A stretch of 64,000 bases of DNA from Stictocephala bisonia (lineage: Eukaryota > Arthropoda > Insecta > Hemiptera > Membracidae), in NCBI GenBank assembly GCA_035578905.1, contig JAQJVL010000001.1, positions 2,512,501 to 2,576,500 on the forward strand, written 5' to 3'. The notes below the pieces were generated by a model, which had not been told where the DNA came from, ran no database searches, and was given only the letters and a program-made list of their open reading frames with translations. The position numbers and the translations under genes were made by a program. This document shows positions 11,363-21,984 of this stretch, piece by piece (positions within the stretch are counted from its first letter, which is position 1; every line of letters begins with the position of its first letter).

Positions 11363-11892
11363 TAAATATGCTTCTAACTTTTATATTTGATCAATAAGAA
11401 TTTAATTTAGTTTTGTATCCTTTTTTGAGAATATATTGCAGTAATATTTCTTTCAACAAAATTATGGTTATTTACAAATAAATTTCAAAACAACATTAAA
11501 GAAAAAATTCAATGTTTTGTTCAGTACAAAAAAAATTGCTTTTCAATTTTAGTTATGATTGTATTACAAACAAGAATATATTATCGTTGATGAATAAGTA
11601 TTTTCACGTTTTGTTATCAACATTATGAATTTAATATCACAGTTATTTGTGTTCATTATGTCTGTTAAATAATAAAAAAAGAGTCGGCAGTATTAAAGCT
11701 AATTGCTTATTTTATATTAATTTTATTTTTATTTTTTTTGAACTTTTACTTATCCTTTATTATTACAAATGCCTATCTATATTTCTCCTTGTAATTTCGA
11801 AATTATTATTTGTCTTAATGCTTGAAAGTAAAGCAAAAATTGATATTTGTTTTATTTATTAAGGTAGCAATGTTTTTATATTAAACTCTTAA

Positions 11893-14790
11893 ATGAACAA
11901 AAACTATAAGCAAGTTAAAATACTTCATCAAAATATTAGAAGTGTTAGAGCAAATTTTGATCATTTTTTAGTTCAGCTAGAGGCAGAAAAACTTAGTCCA
12001 GATATAATAGTTCTCACTGAAATATGGATAAAAGAATCCGAGTCTCTTTTTTATGAAATACAAAATTATATTAGTTTTACCAAGACAAACGAAAATTACA
12101 GAGCAGGAGGAGTAAAAGTATTTATAAAATCAAACGTAGAAGTATTAAGTAATGTCTCTGTCTTTTGTCAATCAGCTGATTTTTTAAAAATTAAATTTAA
12201 ATGTAACAATAAAATATTTTGTTTATTAGCAATTTATAGGTTTCACTTTCTGCCTAAAGAAGTTTTTCTAGAAGAACTGAGTAAAGTTTTGGATGACAAT
12301 AAAAATGATAATATTATTTATATTGGGGACATTAATATTAATTTGTTAAGTAGTGATAATGTTGTTGATAATTATAATATTTTAATGGCCTCAAACGGCT
12401 TGGAATGTTTATTATTTGAGCCAACTAGAATTACAAATGAAACCAGTTCTTGTATTGATCATTGTTTTGCTAGAATTATAAATAAAGTAGAGGCAGAAGT
12501 TCATGTGAAAGTTTTGCAAACAAATATAACTGATCATGCTACTACGCTAGCATGCGTGTTAGTGTGTGAGGGAGAGGAACCTGTTAACCTTGAACCGATC
12601 TCTTATCGTATTGATTATGAAGCTCTTGTTACTTGTTTAAATGAGATGGACTGGGCTGATGTTTATAATGAACAAGACCCGTCAATTGCGTTTGATATCT
12701 TTGAAAGCACTTTTCAATATGTAATAAATAAATGTAAAACTTCAAATATAAAAGACAAGTATAAAGTAAATAAGATTAAACCTTGGATGAACGATTTTAT
12801 TTGTATGAAAATTAGAGTTAAAAATAAAATCTATAAAAAATTACAATCTCATCCAACAAATACAAAATTAAAGAAATACTTTTTGAAATATAGAAATGAT
12901 TTACAGTTGAAAATAAGGCAAATAAAAAATAGTTATTATGAAAGATGCTTTCAAGAATGTAATGGCGATTCAAAGCAGTTATGGAGGGTTATAAAAGAAA
13001 TAACATGCCAAAAATCCAATAAAAATTCTCAAATACACTTAAATATACAGGGAAAAATGGTAAATGATCCAAAAGTTGTATCAAATGAATTTAATAATTT
13101 TTTTCTCTCTGTAGTCAATAGTCTAGATATCAAATCTTTCAATCCTGATGTTTTTAATTCAGTAGATATACATAATTGTTTTACTGCACCAGTTTCTGTA
13201 TGTTCTATGTTTATTGATCATGTATTACCTGTAGATTTAGAAAATGTAATCAAGTCGTTAAAAAATAGTAAATCACCAGGTTTTGATTCTATTACTTCAT
13301 CATTAATTAAAAGAGTGTATCCTTCAATTTCAGATGTTCTCTTGTATTTAGTTAACTTAAGTTTTGAGAAAGGAATTTTTCCAGATAAATTAAAGATAGC
13401 AGTGGTGGTTCCATTACATAAGGGGGGTTTAGCTAATGATTGCAATCAATTCAGACCAATATCTCTTCTTTCCACTTTTGCTAAGATTTTTGAGAAATTA
13501 ATGAAGAAAAAGTTGATTAGATTTTTTGAAAGAACAAATTTTTTCAGTAAATCTCAATTTGGTTTTAGAGAGGGGCTTAATACGGAACATGCTTTAAAGA
13601 ATTTCATGGACAGTGTTTTTGATGGTCTGAATCACAGTAAAAAAGTCAGTGGGCTTTTTTTGGATATAAAAAAGGCTTTCGATACTGTGGATCATAAAAT
13701 TTTGTTGGAAAAAATTTATAATTGTGGTATAAGAGGAAATATTTTTAAATGGTTTGAAAGTTACCTGACGGGCAGAAAGCAATGTGTTAAGTTAAATATG
13801 ACTTACAGCAGTTTTGGAGTAATTCGACAGGGTGTACCTCAAGGATCTGTTTTAGGGGCAATCTTGTTTTTAATTTATGTTAATGACCTATGCAATGGAA
13901 AATTTAAAGGCTTAGTTACTGCTTTTGCTGATGATACAGCTTTCAGTTACATAGGGGACAATTGGGAGGAAATAGAACAGCATATTAATGAAGATTTGAA
14001 AGCTTTACAATGGTGGTTTTCAAAAAACAATATGTTATTGAGTCCTGAAAAAACAAAATTCATTAATTTTAGTCAAAGAAAAGAATTTAACTTTACAAAT
14101 GAAGTTATCTACAGATGTATGCAATGTCTGAGTGAAAACTCTCATTGTGGGGAATGTGCAGTTATAGGGCAGACTGACAATATAAAGTATTTAGGTTTAA
14201 TTCTTGACCAGGAAATTAAATGGAAAAAACATATTGAGCAATTAAAAATTAAATTAAACAATGCTTTAAGATATTTTTATTTTTTATCACCTATGTGCAA
14301 TGAACAGATATTGAGAATGTTATATTTTTCTTTGGTTCACAGTAGAATTGAATATGGGCTTTTTTGCTGGGGAGGGACTTTTGAAACTAATATTAAACCA
14401 ATTTTTATTCAGCAAAAAAAGTTTTTAAGAAAAATTTTTAAAAAGTGTAGAATGGAACCATCATACCCTTTATTTGTCCAAGCAAAAATATTGCCCCTTA
14501 AATACATGTTTGTGTTTAAAGTTTTGAAAATATTTTATGTAATTAGTGGTAATTTGTCTCATAATATTAATTCGGTTAGAAGTAAATTAAGAAAAATAGA
14601 CCTAATTTCAGTACCAAAACCATTTTTTTCCTTTTATACTAAATGTTATCAGTTTTTGGGGCCAAGAATGTATAATATAATTCCAGAAAATATAAAACTT
14701 TGTCATAGTAAAAAACTGTTTTTAAAAATGCTAAGAGACTGGCTGTTAGGTTTTGAAAATATTGATTTCTTGTTAAAAGTTCAAATTTAA
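11893..14790 (+). CDS. LINE ORF2: APE endonuclease plus reverse transcriptase, intact
   Basis: A single unbroken 965-codon frame. The endonuclease nicks target DNA and the RT copies the element's RNA from the nick. Endonuclease, residues 8-225: HQNIRS with N14, LTEIW with E43, YRAGGV, GDININLL with D146 and N148, SCIDH with D189, and TDH with D214 and H215. A basic linker follows (about 260-400). RT: SKSPGFDS, FRPISLLSTFAKIFEKL, SQFGFREG, LFLDIKKAFD with D591, GVPQGS at 647-652, and FADD at 678-681 with the two catalytic aspartates. The thumb region has a CxxC-x6-CxxC cluster (C742, C745, C752, C755), then YGLFCWGGTF. All expected catalytic residues are present and the length is normal, so the protein could be active. 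The ATG is the first in frame and lies just before the endonuclease fold. Codons are strongly AT-biased. Confidence 0.95.
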   Translation: MNKNYKQVKILHQNIRSVRANFDHFLVQLEAEKLSPDIIVLTEIWIKESESLFYEIQNYISFTKTNENYRAGGVKVFIKSNVEVLSNVSVFCQSADFLKIKFKCNNKIFCLLAIYRFHFLPKEVFLEELSKVLDDNKNDNIIYIGDININLLSSDNVVDNYNILMASNGLECLLFEPTRITNETSSCIDHCFARIINKVEAEVHVKVLQTNITDHATTLACVLVCEGEEPVNLEPISYRIDYEALVTCLNEMDWADVYNEQDPSIAFDIFESTFQYVINKCKTSNIKDKYKVNKIKPWMNDFICMKIRVKNKIYKKLQSHPTNTKLKKYFLKYRNDLQLKIRQIKNSYYERCFQECNGDSKQLWRVIKEITCQKSNKNSQIHLNIQGKMVNDPKVVSNEFNNFFLSVVNSLDIKSFNPDVFNSVDIHNCFTAPVSVCSMFIDHVLPVDLENVIKSLKNSKSPGFDSITSSLIKRVYPSISDVLLYLVNLSFEKGIFPDKLKIAVVVPLHKGGLANDCNQFRPISLLSTFAKIFEKLMKKKLIRFFERTNFFSKSQFGFREGLNTEHALKNFMDSVFDGLNHSKKVSGLFLDIKKAFDTVDHKILLEKIYNCGIRGNIFKWFESYLTGRKQCVKLNMTYSSFGVIRQGVPQGSVLGAILFLIYVNDLCNGKFKGLVTAFADDTAFSYIGDNWEEIEQHINEDLKALQWWFSKNNMLLSPEKTKFINFSQRKEFNFTNEVIYRCMQCLSENSHCGECAVIGQTDNIKYLGLILDQEIKWKKHIEQLKIKLNNALRYFYFLSPMCNEQILRMLYFSLVHSRIEYGLFCWGGTFETNIKPIFIQQKKFLRKIFKKCRMEPSYPLFVQAKILPLKYMFVFKVLKIFYVISGNLSHNINSVRSKLRKIDLISVPKPFFSFYTKCYQFLGPRMYNIIPENIKLCHSKKLFLKMLRDWLLGFENIDFLLKVQI

Positions 14791-15017
14791 ATTATTTTTT
14801 CAGTATAGAAAGGTTAAATATTATTTCATGTTTGTGTATTTTTGGCAGTTATTTGCAAAACGATATTTTATAACAGGTTAAGTAACATTATAGATTTTCT
14901 TGTACTAAATTGTGTTTTTGTATTTTTAAGTAGGAGAAAAATGTTATAACTTTTAGATTATACTTATTTTATTTGAACTGTTTGTGCGCAATTTTTTAAT
15001 TTAAGTTAATGTTGGAA

Positions 15018-15044
15018 CCTCTGCGCAGGCTATGCCTTTAGAGG
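15018..15044 (+). promoter_or_regulatory. 3' UTR hairpin of the LINE
   Basis: Outer arms CCTCT (15018-15022) and AGAGG (15040-15044) and inner arms AGGC and GCCT around a TAT loop. CR1/L2-group LINEs commonly carry a 3' hairpin that their RT recognises; that role here is inference. Confidence 0.55.
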
Positions 15045-15118
15045 CCCTAAATTTTCTTGGAGAATGCTAATTATTTTTTCATTGGTGTATTTTGTAAATG
15101 TATTTTCAAGGAAATAAA

Positions 15119-15146
15119 TATATTCTTATTCTTATTCTTATTCTTA
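15119..15146 (+). repeat. TTATTC tail of the LINE
   Basis: Four hexamers TTATTC follow GGAAATAAATA. Short tandem repeats in place of poly(A) are the usual 3' ends of CR1-like elements and mark the element boundary. Confidence 0.85.
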
Positions 15147-15419
15147 GATTTCTAAAACTTTGAAAAAAACGGATAGATTAATGTCTTTTTAAATTCAAAA
15201 TATTCAGTCAAGTAATATTAATATAATATTACAGGAAAAATCAGAGTTTAGGCTATACCATCATCCTACGCCAAGTTCTCCAATAAGGACTGAATGTTTC
15301 AGGTCATGTATGCCGAGGCTTTTTGGTCAAAAAACAAAGCCAAATATCACACATTTTAGTTAATATTTTGTTGAAAGAAGGAAAAGTTACACTTGCAACT
15401 GACTCCAGAGGAATATTGT

Positions 15420-15680
15420 ATCAACAACGTACATGTATGGGTGGGTGTGGAAGGGTCATCACCAACGTTTGAGTGTGGGTGGATGGAAGGATGATTGCCA
15501 AACTACATGTATGGCTATGTGTGAGGGACATCGCCAACGTACTTGTATGCGTGGGTGGGTGGGTAATCGCCAGTGTACGTGTATTTTAGCAATAACCATC
15601 GTGTATGGATGAGTGGGCATGTTATCTATCACTACCACACGTGTATGGGTGGATGGGAGGTGTTGGTGGTCGGTTTTTTA
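15420..15680. repeat. G-rich minisatellite with ACGTGTATGGGTGG core
   Basis: About six irregular units, 40-60 bp each, built of [AC]GTACxTGTATGxGTGGGTG and an ATCACCAACG or ATCGCCA block. Clearly related to the arrays at 2674-3985 and 4040-4560. No coding frame is credible here. Confidence 0.75.
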
Positions 15681-15689
15681 ATGGAGACT

Positions 15690-16550
15690 TATAAAAGATC
15701 AATAAGGAACTATGCGTTTACCTACGTTTTTAATTTTATTTTAAAAATAATCCATGTGAAAATACGAGACAACCAAAGAAGGCGTCGAGTTAGTTTCAAG
15801 TAACACAGTGGGCTAGAAACAAATCATAGGGCATCATTAACCAGTAGTATTTTTTCCAAAAAGCCTTCTGGTAATGTATGTATAGGAAATATATTGAGGA
15901 ACTTAAAATGTTACCAAGTTTGGCTTTCGGAGAAATTGCGGTAATCGTTCTGATGGGTATAAGTCAAACTCCCATGGGGAGGTGACAGCAGTTAAACGGA
16001 TAAATCCACAATTTAACGAAATGGCCCCGAATTATTTTGGTCAATAACTCTAGCTTAACCACTTTGATCAAAACATGAGTGATAATTACTGTAAAAGGCC
16101 GATTTTTTATGATCTTGTGATTGTTGTAAGATTCATAAATTTTAAAATACAACTTAAACTTCATGCGTAGGGAAATTTATTGTGTGATGGATGGTGAATT
16201 CCAGAGAGATTATCAAATAATCCCTCAAAGCCATTATTTTCAGAATAATTTGTTTCAATAAATACTGATATCTAAATATTTAAGTACCTTGATAGAAAGA
16301 TGGCAAAGTGATCGAAACTTTCAGCTGTAAAGTCGTAAGAGCCAACCCTAAATCATGTTGGAAAGGCATGTAGGGATACACTTGACCCCAAGATACTAAA
16401 TTGGCACCATTCTATGGTAAGTATAAGTGATTTTTGATATATTGTGGTTCAATTAGACAAAAATGTTCTGAAACATGTATAGTGTTTATCCATTTAGTCT
16501 CCAAAGTATGTCAGCTAACATGGCAAAAGTGGTCTCTGAAAAGTCAGGTA
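15690..16550. other. Spacer, no gene recognised
   Basis: Mixed-composition DNA between two arrays; only short frames without domains. Confidence 0.5.
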
Positions 16551-16554
16551 CTTA

Positions 16555-17285
16555 TAATGGCTGGGTTTGAGGAATCATGTACGCATGGTTTGTGGGTTCT
16601 GAGAAGTAGAGTTTGTATGGTAGGTTGGTTATAAGGAGTCGAGAACGTATGGTGTGTGGGTCTGAGAAGTAGAGTGCGTTTGTGGGTTGGATATGAGGAG
16701 TCGAGAACGTATGGTTTGTGGGTCTGAGAAGTAGAGTGCGTATGATAGGTTGAGTCCTGAGGAGTCGAGAATTATTGGTGAGTGGGTTCTGAGAAGTAGA
16801 GTGTGTATCGTGGGTTGGTCCTGAGGAGTCGAGAACGTATGGTGAGTGGGTTCTGAGAAGTAGAGTGCGTATGGTAGGTTGAGTCCTGAGGAGTCGAGTA
16901 CGTATGGTGTGTGGGTTCTGAGAAGTAGAGTGTGTATCGTGGGTTGGTTATGAGGAGTCAAGAACGTATGGTGAGTGGGTTCTGAGAAATAGAGTGCGTA
17001 TGGTAGGTTGAGTCCTGAAGATTCGAGAATGAATGGTGATTGGGTTCTGAGATTAGAGTGTGTGTCGTGGGTTGGTCCTGAGGAGTCTAGAACGTATGGT
17101 GTGGGTTCTGAGAAGTAGAGTGTGTATCGTGTAATGGTCCTGAGGAGTCGAGAACGTATGGTGAGTGGGTTCTGAGAAGTAGAGTGCGTATGGTAGGTTG
17201 AGTCCTGAGGAGTCGAGTACGTATGGTGTGTGGGTTCTGAGAAGTAGAGTGCCTAGGGTGGGTTGTTCCTGAGGAGTCTAGTATA
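16555..17285. repeat. ~60-66-bp minisatellite (about 12 units)
   Basis: Units consist of GAGAAGTAGAGTGYGTATSG, GGTTGGTCCTGAGGAGTCGA and GAACGTATGGTGAGTGGGTT. Unit length varies from about 60 to 66 bp through small indels. A minus-strand frame of 110 codons (16629-16961) made of HTPYVLDS-type repeats is a by-product of the array. Confidence 0.9.
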
Positions 17286-17689
17286 GATAGAAAGATATTT
17301 TAAATAGATAGAATATATTGACGAATAGAAATGTCTTTATTTGTAAAGAAATGTTTTTAAAAAGGCAAAGTAAGGACCTCATTTCCCTTTCTTATAATTA
17401 ACCTTATAATTCACCCACCCACCCTCCCAAACACTTATGGTGGTATTGGTGAACTACGTGTTTTTACAGTGAACTCTGGATAATTGTTATAGGTTAATTC
17501 TAGGGAACCATAATTGATGCTATGAGTTTTTCTTTTTTATCGTCAGGAGTGACATTTTAAGTTTCACTTTATTAAACTGTGTAAAAATTATTTAAATACT
17601 TAAATTTTTAGGAAAGTCAGTTTATGGTCCAATATAGTACTTCTTCACATATCAACTGACATTTCAAGTGTTACGATGCAATCATTATG

Positions 17690-18250
17690 GACCAAATCCT
17701 TATAATAGAATGTAGACAAAGTCGATGGTAAAATATGACGTCCTATCGATCTAATTAGGGGCAACTTGATTCATTAAAGGTCGATTCTTTGAATTGATTG
17801 ATAAGAACTCTGCACGAAGTTGAATGCAGATAAAGTTGATGGTAAAATGTGACGTCCTATCAATCTAATCAGAGGCGACTTGATTCATTAAAGGTCGGCC
17901 CTTTAAATGGATCGATTAGAAATCTGCACAAAGTCAAATGCAGATAAAGTCGATTGTAAAATATGACGTCCTATCGATCTAATTAGGGGTGACTTGATTC
18001 ATTAAAGGTCGGTCCATTAAATGGATCGATTAGAAATCTGCACAAAGTCAAATGCAGATAAAGTCGATTGTAAAATATGATTTCCTATCGATCTGATTAA
18101 AGGGGACTTGATTCACTAAAGGTCGGTCCTTTGAATTGATTGATAAGAACTCTGCACGAAGTCGAATGCAGATAAAGTCGATGATAAAATATGACGTCCT
18201 ATCGATCTAATCAGAGGCGACTTGATTCATTAAAGGTCGGTCTTTGAATG
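17690..18250. repeat. ~114-bp tandem repeat (about 5 units)
   Basis: Period 114-115 bp judged from GCAGATAAAG at 17825, 17940, 18054 and 18168. Landmarks are TATGACGTCCTATCGATCTA, ACTTGATTCATTAAAGGTCG and AAATCTGCACAAAGTC. Two sub-variants (TGATAAGAACTC and CGATTAGAAATC) are present. Confidence 0.9.
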
Positions 18251-18540
18251 CAGTGCTTTCATCAAGGCCTTGTTATTGTTAGAAGGGTGGATGGGGGTAT
18301 GGTGGGGGGAGGGCGCATACTAAATGGGCTTATTAGCATGCGGGGGGAGCATCAAAAGGCAACTTTAGAACACCGCACATCCATGAATTCAATCTGGCGC
18401 TGTGAAAAAACGGATCGTTACAAGTCACGACGGCTTCATTGCGATTTTGCAGCAAGCTGGTGTAACTTTTTTGTTCCAGTAATTGTATGTTATCTGTTTG
18501 TTTTGATTGGCCTGTATTATTTTTCTAATAACAGTTAGTT
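18251..18540. other. GC-balanced single-copy island with a G-quadruplex-type motif
   Basis: Contains four G-runs spaced by 5, 6 and 1 bases at 18285-18313 on the plus strand, fitting the G3+N1-7 pattern. A 96-codon plus-strand frame (18248-18538) begins in the last repeat unit and ends in a hydrophobic stretch (VPVIVCYLFVLIGLYYF); no family was recognised and I do not call it a gene. Confidence 0.4.
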
Positions 18541-21500
18541 ATTTAAGTTATTTAACCTCGAATTCACTGGAATATTGTTTGTTTTCCTTGATATTGAGCA
18601 CGTAGTTTGTTGAATCCATACTTTTTTCGTTCACTAGAAATGTAATTAACATTACAAACAGTTGAACGTCACATGACATAAAAATGATACAATCCAAGTT
18701 CAAAAATTACGAATATTATGGTGATTGATTCCGGCAAACCATCATCCTTAAACCAGAGGTTCTCACAAATGAATGAAACAAAGCATATTTTAGGTACCTT
18801 CTTTATTCTCATTTCCTTAAACGTATTTATACATTAAAATGATCTCAGGATCAATATTGAAATGTTCGACCATACGTTAAGATCTTTAGGTTGGTAAAAC
18901 AGTAATTATTATAGCAATATATTTGTCTGTTAATTGTGAAAGATCAAATGTAGCGAAAGACCTACTTCATTGTTTGAAATGCTAAATTAAATTGATCAAA
19001 ATGTTTATATTCTTCCAAGAGTGTTATAAGCTAATGGTAAAATTATAAATTTAGTAAAAGGTATTTATTTTTAAAGAAAAATCTGAAAATTTTAGCAAGC
19101 GTGTGATTGAACAAGCTAATTTTGAAAATACGGTCATTTATAAAGTTGTAAGTACTTTCTAAACCAATTAAAACTGAAACCGCACGTTTTAAGTTTTAAA
19201 AATTGCTTTATATAAATCATGGCTTAATTTGTATTGAACCGTGTAATGTTCAATTTTTACAGAACATCACAAAATTCTTTCATTTACAGATTTTACGTAC
19301 ATTTTTAACGATTTTTTTTTTCATTTTATTCGGTTTTTCTGAACATGAATATAAATTTAGTTTCATCAGATTTCAACAGCTGCCTTTGTAACCAATCCCG
19401 CCACCCGTCGTGAGTTTCTCGACCGTGACAAGTGTTTAGATGTAAAAGTAGCATTAGTTAAAACCCAGTTCCATTTCTTTGTAAGTTTCTGTGGTCCAAG
19501 GAAGGTCAACGTGGTTTACCACCATCAATCGCAGAAATATTCTTATTTTTTTTACTCATATTCTGTTTACTCATGTTCGCTTGTTTTTAATATCTATCAA
19601 ATCACAGTATGCTAATTACAACTCATAAAGTATATCAAGATATTAATGAATTTGGAATCGTTTCAAAAATCGATCTTGTATAGTGGATCGTTTTACCAAA
19701 AGCAGTGATGATTTATTTAGAGAAATACTGATTTTGAATAGTACTTTTAATAACTCCTGTAAATTACCTACCCTTTATAAATTCCCACCACACAGTGGAA
19801 TTTTTATATTAATTTCAAAGAAAAAATATCTTTGTGCTCAAAGATTCGTCATAGATATTGAGATATCCCTAACGGTTTTACTTTATGTAGTACACTACAT
19901 GAAAAAAGTAATTCATTTGAAAGGTAATCAAATTTATAACGTTGGAGGTGGAGAGAAATTGCAGATCAATACAACAGCCCAAAATCACAATTAAAGTAGT
20001 AACCCAGTGTAATCCCCAATGATGGCCCGGGATTGTCAGGGATTACATGTCACGATGATTTCCCCTTTTTGTCTGATTATAAACTAGCCATATATTTATC
20101 TGTTTTATTGTTAGGGAATGAATCATACATATGTACAACTTTGTAATATCTGCATTGTGTGTGACAACATTTGCCAGCTTGATAACAATATAAACAGTAG
20201 ATACTAGCATATATTGTCCCTCAAACTTGATAAGATCGATATGGTTTCTTTCTGGAAAAAGTTAAAAGCAAAAACATTGAGGTTGGAGCCATTCTCAACA
20301 ACAATTTTCAGAATGATGGTGTTTTTCTGAGAACTCTCATTGTGGAAGTAGTGATTATCAGAAAGATCAGGCCCAAAACAATCTAAAACAAACGATATTA
20401 AGTGCAGGAAAGTTTTTGATTGTAAATTTTACCGTGGATGAAGTAGTTCATAGAAAAATGTTTAAATAGCCATTCCAAACAAACAACATAATTCTCTTAT
20501 GTTTATTTATCTATACATTTCTTTTCGGAAGCCATGGACACTAACAAACTTGGGCCTTTATCCATTGCCTAATCATTTTTAGTACTGTAGAATTTTTTTA
20601 GAACAACACTCCTTAAATGCAGTGTTTTGACAAAAATTAGTCTAGAACCATTGCAAAACTCAATCGGAAGCTCTCTAGTGTTTTCACTGTCAATTTCTTT
20701 ATAAAAACAGATCTCACTGTGCCATGTTTTACGTTTTAAGGCACAATACCACTAAGAAATACACCAAAAATCACTTCGAAAAAACGTTTGTATTATTTGT
20801 TAGTATACACCAACTTATTGGCATTTCTGAGAGCCACTGAGTTCAATTTTGTACTATCATCCACGAAAACAACCGCAAAAGTTTCAAACTCGTTATTTTC
20901 GTCATGGCTGTTTATAATCTTTCAAAACTTTAAGGAGAAGTTGTATTCATTTAACTATAAAACTGATATTGAAGCAATCTAAACAAGCAAGGGTCGTTTA
21001 TCTTTCGTTGGTTTACAAATTAGATTTCTCAAGTGAAAGTTAGCTAGGTATTTGTAACAATTATTATAAAAATAGTTTTCCTCATAACTAATGCAATAAC
21101 AGAAGTAATGAAATCACAGAATTGTGTTTGTATATTGATAACTAACATAGAATACATATGGAACTCTATCATACATTTTTTTAGTTTCTTAATTAGTATA
21201 TTTGGTGTTGGTAGGTGTAAAAACCAGAAAACATCCCCCAGTTTATTAAAATATAAGTATATCAATGATCAAGTCTTAAGGTATTTAATTACAGTAAACA
21301 ACTTTTACCATCTTCAGAAATGAACGATTCACATACGAAAAATCCTTTTTAAATCCCCCCTCATGAGGTAAATGTGCTAAAATGCAGTAGTTTTCTTAAA
21401 TTAGTTATATAAATTTGTTTTGCGTACCATTTTCTTGCAATGGTATTTCTCAATTACCTCATAAACAAATACTAAGTTTTACATTTACTAGTGACACTCT

Positions 21501-21980
21501 TTAACTTGCCTGAGTAGTTGGGGATCATTTATCATATTGGCTTTATAGTCTAGCTGAGGTAAAAAATGTTTTTTTAAATACAAGCTCGTATTTGTTGTTT
21601 GATTAAAAGGTTATACAATATCATAATCTTGATTTGAAAGCTCGGTCCCATATAAAATGTTCAATGCATTTTTTTATGTAAGAATTCAAAATGTTGATCT
21701 TACAATATTTAATTTACTATCTGGCTTTCAAATGTAATGTTAAATATCGTCCCCGCTAGTTACATGAATATATCACAAAGACAATGGAGTAACATATTAG
21801 TGAGAATATAACAACTCTACTTCAAAATGAAAGTTTGTGTGCAAAGCAATTAGAGCTTTGACACTTCATGACCTTAAATGTTATCTCTCATATGTTGTAC
21901 TTAGCTTTCAGTAGTTTCCTTCTGTCTATTTTATATAGAGACCTCGCTGAGGAAAACAATCATAGAAGAAAAGGACTCAA
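18541..21980. other. AT-rich stretch, no gene recognised
   Basis: Several plus-strand frames of 60-103 codons exist (for example 19683-19994) without any recognisable domain. A minus-strand open stretch of about 40 codons near 20780-20905 also has no assignable family. A small inverted repeat at 20008-20047 is listed separately. Confidence 0.5.
20008..20047. repeat. Small inverted repeat (hairpin)
   Basis: Arms TGTAATCCC (20008-20016) and GGGATTACA (20039-20047) with further pairing AAT/ATT inside. It lies in single-copy DNA; role unknown. Confidence 0.6.
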
Positions 21981-21984
21981 TTCA

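Larger units (their letters stand above)
11186..15148 (+). mobile_element. 5'-truncated non-LTR retrotransposon with intact ORF2
   Basis: A plus-strand LINE of about 3.96 kb. Order: last 59 codons of ORF1 (11186-11362), a 530-bp AT-rich spacer, complete ORF2 (11893-14790), a 3' UTR with a hairpin (15018-15044), the sequence GGAAATAAATA, and four TTATTC repeats as tail. Truncation inside ORF1 is the usual product of incomplete target-primed reverse transcription. No clear target duplication was found. ORF2 matches the third LINE of this window in several blocks (CWGGTF, LP-x2-FVFKVL), so the two belong to one broad family; an ORF1 with an FP25K-like end and the tail of short repeats fit the CR1 group (inference). 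Confidence 0.93.

Noticed and set aside
19683..19994. 103-codon plus-strand frame
   Set aside because: No recognisable domain, AT-rich composition like the surroundings, no neighbouring exons.
20780..20905. Minus-strand stretch with VVFVDDSTKLNS and, further along, FCNGSRLIFVK reminiscent of RT or helicase motifs
   Set aside because: The resemblances are to a few residues, in different frames, and without the rest of any domain; not enough to call a transposon remnant.
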